Assembly: GCF_910596095.1 (NCBI RefSeq)
Contig: NC_056543.1
Location: 18,896,042-18,960,041 of the forward strand
DNA length: 64,000 bases
Origin: Thunnus maccoyii
Lineage: Eukaryota > Chordata > Actinopteri > Scombriformes > Scombridae
Direction: 5' to 3'
Part shown: piece after piece, positions 56,201-64,000 of the stretch
Numbering within the stretch: position 1 is the stretch's first letter
How the letters are laid out: every line of letters begins with the position of its first letter
Notes under the pieces: model-generated
Seen by the model: only the letters and a program-made list of their open reading frames with translations
What the model was told of the DNA's origin: nothing
Databases searched by the model: none
Program-made: the position numbers and the translations under genes

Positions 56201-59200
56201 CTGCCCCTATCAGCCTGTTAGTGGCCACGCTCACTGTGCAGAAGGAAAAGGAGCATTATTACCACCCTGTCAAAAACAAACAGCAGGCTTCCGCTTCAGA
56301 GTCATGGATGAAGTGACACGGTTTTCTCTCTGTGACGCTTCCCACCTCCTTAACCACCTCCCCACCCTCCCCTGTACTCAAAGCATCAGGTGTACAAGCT
56401 GGACAGTGCGTCCATTTCATCTGCTGAATCAAACTAAACAAATGTATCACTGCTTTCATATTCTCCTTCAGTCGCCATTTTACATGGAAAATCTTTACGA
56501 CCCCAGTACACCTGTGCAGCTGAAATGATCTTCCGTACTCTCTGACGATTAAGAATCTGTGCTGACTCAGAGTATTCAGAGTATATAGAATGACATCGCA
56601 GTATTGCAGAACAACATATACATTATATACTGTATATATGTCGGTGCTGCTGATGTGCATCGTGGCTAAGTTTAAATGAGTGCACATAAAACTTGTGTGT
56701 TATTCATTCTATCAGATGCCAGACGTTGAAAGAGGTGGAAACCGACCCTTGGGTCCTTCGTCCTGAGTGGCCTCAGGCTCTTTAGGCGGGTCAGGCATGC
56801 TACAGTCTGTCCCCGCCCAGGTGGTGTCACAGGTGCATGTGGCTTCATTGTTGCACACCTGTACGGATCAGACAGAAATAGATGAGGTGTTGAGGGGAAC
56901 GGAGGAGCTATATATAGAGGTGCTGGTACATTAGGGTTATTTTTGGGAGCCATCCCCACTGGCACCACTCCCAGCAGCTGTCTTCACATTGGGTGTGTAT
57001 AGAAAGTTATTGATCATCCAAGATTTTAACAGAGGATACAGACTTCCACACAAACGCTTCGTACAGTGTAAAGATGATCATACTGCATAAATAAAAATAA
57101 GGGCAAAGAAAGGAAAACTCGGTTAGATTAATTCTGTACCAGCTCTACAATTGCATTTTAATTATGCAAACCTTTCTTATAACAGAGCTGCTCTACAGGT
57201 GGAATTCATTAAAACTGTGTGAATTACAGAATAGTGGATGAAGCCAAAGAACCACAGTTTCTATGGCTACACAACACTAGATTTAAGCCCAATGAAAAAA
57301 AGTAATAAGTAGGGAATAAGTTGGGATCTAGCACTATGTTCACTAAGTGAAAAAATAATATAGACATACTTCAGCAAGTTAGCAAACAATGGGGATTGTT
57401 TTGATGATGACTTGTCTGTCAAACTCCTGAGTCTTATGAATAAATCCTTAAACAAGGTGTTACAGATATTAAAATAAATGCATAACCTATTTATTTACCT
57501 CAATTTTATTTAGAAACTGATTTTGGTGGATAGTTTGGAATAAATTTCACAACATTTCCAGAACAGCTGCCATATTTTCCAGTTTGTAAATCAGAAGCAA
57601 GAGTCAGGAGATTTCATACAATTGGAAGAGTTTCTGTTGTTGTTTACATGAAGGAAAGAACTGATAATACAGGCATAATGAGCCAAGTGTAAATAGTGTG
57701 TTAGTTTACACCAGGACTCACCCCATGGGCAGAGCACACGTGTCCATTAGGTCCAGTAGGGCAAGTGCTCATGTTGAGTGACTGAATGGGCAGACACTTG
57801 CGGTCAAGGCACATCATTGACGGCCCACAGGGAGTCCCATCGTCCACGTAGCCTAAATCAGTCTCATCATCCAAAAGGACATGGCCACCACTGTAAGGAA
57901 AGGTTGGAGGGTACAAATGGAGAAAGATAAGGACTGAGAACAGGTACAAATACTGACTGTAGTAATATTCTATAAGTTTCCAGGACATAATCAAGTGTTA
58001 TAATATAGTAAACATGCGTTTACCTGCATTCTACCACCCTGCCTTGATGGTTAAAGGAGGTGGGAGTGATTTCTCCTTTCATTATTCCGATGCGTGGGTT
58101 GCGGCCAATGTTGGTACACAACAGGTAACCACAGAACACATCACTGTAAAAGACAAGCAGAGAGAAACATAGAGTTCCACTGAATGTTCATTTTGATTTT
58201 CCAATCTATCACCACTTTTAAATCCCTCCTTAAAAGATATGGCTGGCAATTTTCTATATTTTTCTTATTGTCAACAAATCTCATGTGCAGAGCCAAACTA
58301 ACAATGAACTGATCCTATTTACAAGTATCGTTTGTGTATCCAGAGCCTGATATATTATATTCCTTTGTGTTGTTGACCTCTGTTGTTGTCCAAAAACTAT
58401 TAAAAAACACATCAATGAGCCACACTACTGCTCTGGATGACATGTTCCCTTGCCCTGAAGATTACCGTCACAGTTGTCTGTTTAGAAATGGCTCCAAAGA
58501 CTAATGTTTCAACTCACATTTTCAGTCTCAGGAGAGTAGTTCTGTGTAAGGCAGATGCCACTGTGCATGCACAGGAACACGGTTCTGTTTACAGCACTTT
58601 GTTAGCTTGTTGACAATAAGAAAAATATAGAATAGCTTTATCCTTTAAGACCCATCTTTTTAACACTGCGTTTGAGTTCTCTTAATTATTAATAAGTAAA
58701 TGCTATAATCTTTTGTGTTACTGTTATTGGATTTTAAATTTCTCTGCACATTTGCTCTGTACATAAATTGACTTGACAGTGAAACATGGTGACAAAAGTG
58801 TCTTTTAACATGGATGTGTTAAGAGAGTTGGACTCAGTTGGTCAACCTATAGACAGTACTTTTGTTCTGACATGTATAAAGGAAATACCATACTTCATTT
58901 AATTTTGTGCAATATCCTCTCTTGAAACTCACTGTTTGCTACACTGGAGCCATTTCTCTCCATCCCTTCCACAGTTGCCCTTCTCTGTGCCCTCTGTGTT
59001 TAGCTTCTCATAGCAGAACTTCTCCGAGCCTCCGGCCTCTGCGCAGGGGACAGAAGAAGAAGAGAGGAGAGGAGGTGAACTGTACAGCACTGATTACCAG
59101 AGCCTCTTTTCATACACTACACTCGTAAGAGTGATTTGAACTTGATGTGTGAAGGTATATTAGTCTTACTTGATCCCCAGATGTATTTACACTGGTTCTC

Positions 59201-62200
59201 TCTGGTCTTGCACTCTCCATTGTAGCAGCGGCCCTTCAGACACAGAGGAAAAATAAAAAAAGACACTCTCTGTGTGCTGCTCCTGAACTGCTATTCTGCT
59301 GTATGACTGCACCAATTAGGACCAATAAAAAGTTTTCAAACATCATTCCTACCTGGTCTATCTGGCAGAAGTAACCGTCTTGTTTATGAAGGTTAAGGGG
59401 GCACTGTAAACAAACACAAGACGTCTTCTTAACCATGCACATTTTCTTCAATATGCAAAGAATGACAGAGATGAACAGTTTGAAACCATAAAAAACAACA
59501 CATGTAACAGTGCTACACTAGAACACCTGTCCAGAGTCCCCAGAGCAGGTCTCTGAGATGTCACAGTCATTCACAGCATAGCGGCAACTGTACCCTCGTG
59601 GATAGAACTGGCAAGGAAAAGGAGAGAAGACAAGAGTCTTAATTATGATTTCAGAAGCATAATTTAATATCTGTATTTTCTAATGTATATATTATGCAAA
59701 AGTAAGAATAGACCAAGCTCATACCAGACATGTGTTATTGCAGCAGGGGCCATCACTGCAGTGTGCCCCGTTGGCGAGGGAACACTTCTTGCAGCATTCC
59801 TTGTAGCACTCCTGAAAATAAACCTTAGCTTCACCCATCTGAACAAACGTGACGACAAAAAAACAGACGTGACTTAGTGAACCGAAAAGCAACTCACTGC
59901 TCTGGCTCCGCAGTCACACTCCTCTCCCACCTCTACAAATCCATTGCCGCATTCAGTCGCCTCAAACAGCTGCCAAAAAAAGTCAAGAGAGTGTAAAAGG
60001 ACTCAGGAGGCATGTGTGATGTATAACAGTTGTGACAGACACACAGAGGAGGAGATTTGTCGGCCTCTAACCTTGGTCGGCCTGTTAAACAGACAAGAGC
60101 CTCCACCTTTCAAAAGGAACTCTTTGTAGTCCAAGATACTGCACTTGGAGAATTTCCGTGAGTGTTGGACTCTGTAGAGGAAGAAAATATCTGTGATGCT
60201 CAAACAGATATTTTACAAATATAGTTCCATGTGTGTGATTCTGATGAGCTAACGAGATTTCCAGTCATCATAAGCTAGAGCATCTTTTGGACATTTCGAA
60301 AAACAGGCGAAAAACATTTATCTACCAGTTCTGCAGTTTGACACAGTGATAACATCACTCCCACACTCTTAGGAGTGGTAATAGCTACGTTATTTAGGGC
60401 ACATAAAATCAGCATTAGTCATTGTTCCACTATTTCTCTCTTTTCTGTGTGTGCCTGTGTGTGTGTGTGTGTATTACCCAGTGTCCTCCATTATGCAGCC
60501 AGACCACGTGTCAGCACAACCGCATTCCTCTGAAAACAGGAACGAGAGAGCAGAAAAACAGAGACAGAGATTAAATATTTAAAGACTTTCTTGGTCTTTT
60601 TTTGTTTTTGGAGACTTTTGAAGATACTGTGAGAGACTGACAGTAACATCTTTGAAATGTATCATCGCATTTAAATTAACAGGGAGACAATCAATAAAAA
60701 TAATCAATTTACAATGTTAAACGTGATTGTATTGCCACTTTCTCATCTCAAAGACAATCATTAACCATCATAGCACCCGATTTCCAAAGCTTTGAATGTA
60801 GTTATGACTCTGTTAAAAGGCCTCATTTTATTTTTCACTGACATACTCACACTCTCCTGTAAAGCTCTGCCAGTTCTGGGACCACATAAAAAATTTCTCT
60901 CATAGTTTACCATTTTTTTGAGCTCGTGATAAACAGCTGCTTGATGACTCAACTCATCACACACCACTATGTTAAAACTGATAGCATGAGTCTTTCTCCA
61001 GCTTCAACTTGGCCTCATTAGAGACATTTTTTCCCAGACAATCACTCTGTCTCTCCATCTGATGCTCCTTTTCACTGCAGAACTCAAGGGACAGTTTGCT
61101 CCAATCAGAAGACACCTTTTTGTTTTACAGGCGCCATCTGCTGTTTTAAATACCTAAAGACATCCAAATGTCTAGACAACACATGTAATTTACAGAAAAA
61201 TGTAATGTCTTATGACCACTATAGTACTTATAGTAGGTCACAGGTTGATTCACAGAAAACATAAAACAACATCCGTATGCTTAGCGTAAACCATGCCAGC
61301 AGATTTAGTTTATTTGCTGAAGTTTTAAGATATCTGCTGTCATCACAGTACAGTGAGGGTTAATTGGATTTCTGGTGCTCAAAGCACTGAAAATGACATT
61401 TTGAAAAATTCAAAAGCAAAGTGCCTTTTAAACAATAATGTCTTGAATTAATCAAGTTAAACCACAAACCATTTTATCGGGAACAATAAAATAATAGTAG
61501 AAGGATATCTCAAAACCTCAGCAAATTACTTTGGCAGATGCTTTTTTCCAAAACAACTTAAAGTAAGAGCATTCAGCTTCCGCAAAACAAAGCTAGATGT
61601 CATCCAGAATTGGATTGGCTCTAACGAATTTTTTTAGGGATAAGACAGGGTCCTTAATAACACTAGGGTCAATATGGTTTAATGATTTGGGTGACCTGGG
61701 TGATCTCTTAAAGTGGTTTTAGCTCTGCAATTTGCCCTCATTGACTCACTTATACTAGATGTGAAGCAACAACATATAAAAAAAAAACAAAGAAAAGAAA
61801 ACAGAAAAATGTGTATTTCATGTATACTTCTCTTGGATGCCGGGTCCCACTGGATGCCCAGGTTCTGAGCCAGGCTCTGGGATAGAGACCCTGCCATGGA
61901 CCAGGTGGCGCCGTACTGTGGGAACAGCGGAGACCAGAGATTACTCACCTGCAGCCACACTCTGTGATACATGAACAGTGTGATACTGGATGTCCGACTG
62001 CAAATCTGACCTCATTGACGCCTACGCCACGGCTCACAGAACACATGCCCCCGAAGTACGCTGCGCTGCTTCTGCGATAGTGGAAGGTCACATTTCTACA
62101 AGAGAGTTGAGAAGAAAAAAGATAAAAAATATCACAGATGATCAGATCAGTGGTTCCCAAACTTTTTATGCCTCCCTTTAGAAGTTAAAAACAATAACAT

Positions 62201-64000
62201 ACACATGAACTGATTTAATTTGTACTAACAGGTAAAATACTAGTGAAACTAGTAAACAAAAGCAGCTAAATGAATTTTATTGACAACCATTATTACAGCC
62301 CCGACACAACAATAGTCCAATCACACAAGTGTGCTTACTTATGTTTCCAGACTAGACCTCTCGTCAGTGCTGTGTACAGCCTATGCTTGAGTAACAGCTG
62401 CACTAGTAGGATGGGAAAACTTACAGGGTTATCATTATTATCAATTTGGTGACATCACATAAATCCCACCATAGCTAGCAAGGGTCAGTGAAAACACCTG
62501 TATGGGAGTGTAGTGCCTTCAAAATGGCTATAATCAATAATTTTTTACTAACACATTATCACTTGACTACCTGTGTGTAAAGATTTTATGTGGATGAACC
62601 AACAAAGAATTATAACCCAACTCTGCAGTTCCCCTCAGCTCTATGTAGCTACTTTCAGCTCATTTATTTAATTTTACAGCCTGTTACTTTACTGTTTTGG
62701 TTCATCCACAACCCTGTCATTTTTCATCATCGTCATCATTTTTCACCACAGCAGGCAGCTTTTTTCAGTGGACCTACCTGCCCAAATGGCAGACAGATAA
62801 AGTGAGCAACTAGCTAATGAACATAGTGGAACATTTAGCAGCCAAAGAGCCAGATATTTCCCTCAGAGGTGGGGTGAGAGCAAAACAGAGTTAAATGGAG
62901 GGTCAATATTGGACTTACAGTCAGGTGGCCAGAGACATGACTCCTAATGAATGCTAACGTTGTTCCTTCTGCCAACATCAACTTAAAGGGTGTAATATAT
63001 TAGTGTTGTGTTTACAGCCCCAAGCTGTAGCCAAGAAATCTGTTTTTCAGGTTTAAGAACCTAAATTGAATGTCTCTTTTCACAAGTTTCTCATTTGTTT
63101 CAGATGCGCAAGTAAAAAAATGCCCGTTAATGCTTTTCTTTTATTCTCTGTCCTTCTTGTACTCTACATGTCGTCTTGCTGTCTGAATAAATCTAACTAA
63201 ACTGAATCTTGCTTGCCTGCTATCATCAGAACTCATTTTTTTTATAATTCCCAGATGAATCACATTCACAGCACACATTTTGAAAAGAAAAGAGCACAGG
63301 TGGAATTAATGACCTTTTCCAGCAATTATTACACTGCAGGAATTATTACAGTTGTTACACCTGTGTTTGACGAATCAGAATGTTTGCTGTGAAAAACATC
63401 TATTTAACTTAAGTTTTATTTCGCATTTTCCACCTGGTCATGTGCGTCCCCAGCTCTCAATGCAAATGCAATTTCTTTACACCTCTCAAAACCCACACAC
63501 TGGGCTATCTTAAGCAATGTTTAATGTTAATATTCACTCCTGAAGACACGGTGCTTCAGGTCTACTACCAGGTATAATGTTGGTAGTATACCAGTACTAT
63601 AGCACCATAAATATACTACATATATAAGCCACATGCCCAGTGTTTTTTGACTTTTTGTGGTTGGCTGCAGCTGGGCTCTCAGAGCACCGTGAACTTACGA
63701 GAAAAGGTGCACAGCATCCGCGTGGTGCTTGATGCTCTGCTGCCGGTACTTGGAGAAATCTCGCAGCATTTCCAGTGGCTTCACACTGATGGGTATCTGA
63801 TCCTTGTCTGTCCAGATCTCCACAGCGACGAGCACCACACGAGTATGTAGTTGCTCTTTGAAGATCTGCCATTGAAGCGTGCAGTGAATGGAAGGAAGAA
63901 AAAAGACAGACAGAGAGAGAGAGAGAGAGACAGAGAGAGGCAGAGAGAGACAGAAGGAACAGTACAGGGACAGGAGAACAACACTGGGTGTGAATTAGAG
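53232..64000 (-). CDS. adam23: ADAM23, catalytically inactive neuronal ADAM (3' two thirds; 5' end beyond right edge)
   Basis: ADAM23 is a neural adhesion protein that binds LGI1 and integrins. Exons in phase: 63699-63865, 62011-62095, 61828-61915, 60478-60529, 60072-60171, 59898-59969, 59725-59811, 59527-59607, 59353-59403, 59170-59233, 58933-59038, 58024-58143, 57722-57890, 56747-56858, alternative 56143-56233 or 55245-55335, and 53232-53277. Domains: metalloprotease ([26 protein letters not shown]), whose zinc site reads [11 protein letters not shown] so all three zinc His are absent, as in ADAM22-group members; disintegrin ([29 protein letters not shown]); Cys-rich ([48 protein letters not shown]); EGF-like ([19 protein letters not shown]); transmembrane; and a short tail ([14 protein letters not shown]). 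The [11 protein letters not shown] block and the NVKKRR tail identify ADAM23 rather than ADAM11 or ADAM22. Confidence 0.94.
53940..54010. repeat. (CAA/CAG)-rich simple repeat in adam23 last intron
   Basis: Runs of acaacaacc and cagcagcagcagcag. The open frame over it is compositional. Confidence 0.7.
55245..55335 (-). CDS. adam23: adam23 transmembrane exon (alpha-type)
   Basis: Acceptor CCTTTACAG, donor GTAAGC, 91 nt. Encodes [20 protein letters not shown] then GGTGWGFK, matching the canonical ADAM23 transmembrane segment. Confidence 0.93.
55933..55955. repeat. (GAG)n repeat between the two adam23 transmembrane exons
   Basis: gaggaggaggaggaggagg on the plus strand, lying in the intron. Confidence 0.8.
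56143..56233 (-). CDS. adam23: adam23 alternative transmembrane exon (beta-type)
   Basis: Acceptor CTGCACAG, donor GTAAGC, 91 nt. Encodes [20 protein letters not shown] then FGGTGWGIE, a transmembrane segment. Same length and phases as 55245-55335, so the two can replace each other. Confidence 0.88.
58230..58648. mobile_element. 419-bp MITE with TTAA-flanked inverted repeats in an adam23 intron
   Basis: The left end ttaaaagatatggctgg...tatatttttcttattgtcaa pairs with the inverted right end ttaaaggataaagc...tatatttttcttattgtcaa over about 45 bp. The TTAA flanks resemble those of the element at 41958, but the sequence is different. Confidence 0.75.
60448..60473. repeat. (TG)n next to an adam23 donor site
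   Basis: On the gene strand an AC tract starts six nucleotides after the GTAATA donor at 60477. No matching GT tract is seen at the other end of this intron. Confidence 0.85.
60980..61820. other. adam23 intronic sequence, nothing recognised
   Basis: No conserved frames or repeat boundaries found between the exons at 60529 and 61828. Confidence 0.5.
62100..63690. other. adam23 intron, nothing recognised
   Basis: No conserved frames. AT-rich, with dispersed-repeat-like stretches that could not be bounded. Confidence 0.5.
63908..63960. repeat. (AG)n-rich simple repeat
   Basis: gacagacagagagagagagagag and variants, just upstream (gene strand) of the rightmost adam23 exon seen. Confidence 0.85.

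Noticed and set aside
55882-56316. 144-aa plus-strand frame with a poly-Glu run
   Set aside because: Crosses the (GAG)n repeat and the antisense of the alternative transmembrane exon; a chance frame.

Overview
The window is spliced vertebrate DNA from a ray-finned fish, probably a percomorph-type teleost. It has short GT-AG introns, dense CA/TG microsatellites, many non-autonomous DNA transposons and several LINE clades (Nimb/I with RNase H, L2/CR1 with an esterase ORF1, L1/Tx1). The gene set (prkra, a casp10-like initiator caspase, fam237a, adam23) corresponds to genes that all lie on human 2q31-q33, so this is an old syntenic block. Exon models below were built by hand from splice sites, reading phase and family resemblance.

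Layout. 1-8258 (-): 5' part of prkra (three coding exons; the gene runs off the left edge). Its 6.9 kb first intron holds L1 remnants, a decayed pogo-like transposon with a PHD-like finger, and a MITE. 9.5-29.7 kb (-): a decayed copy of a casp8/casp10-family gene. It keeps intact death-effector-domain (DED) exons and carries a tandem array of a duplicated linker exon, but its protease part is destroyed. The copy is swollen by a Nimb LINE (10.9-15.9 kb), an L2-like LINE (19.6-24.1 kb) and a 1.4 kb element. A plus-strand gene for a secreted AID/APOBEC-like cytidine deaminase (SNAD family) sits inside it (16.5-17.5 kb). 30-33.4 kb: pogo-like fragment and non-coding sequence. 33.5-39.9 kb (-): the intact caspase paralogue (10 coding exons, 548 aa predicted). 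40-42.5 kb: solo LTR and TTAA MITE. 42.6-46.7 kb (-): fam237a, encoding the neuropeptide NPGL precursor. 46.8-53.2 kb: no gene seen apart from possible adam23 3' UTR. 53.2-64.0 kb (-): 3' two thirds of adam23 (17 exons, including two alternative transmembrane exons); its 5' end lies beyond the right edge.

How the pieces relate. prkra (dsRNA sensing), the DED caspases (death-receptor signalling) and the secreted deaminase (a family linked to immunity) are all plausibly immune or cell-death genes. fam237a and adam23 are neural genes. The two caspase copies are a tandem segmental duplication, so each serves as an empty-site control for insertions in the other. The most unusual observations are the deaminase with a duplicated catalytic-motif segment, the tandem linker-exon array in the protease-dead caspase copy, and the fam237a intron bounded by complementary AC and GT repeats.
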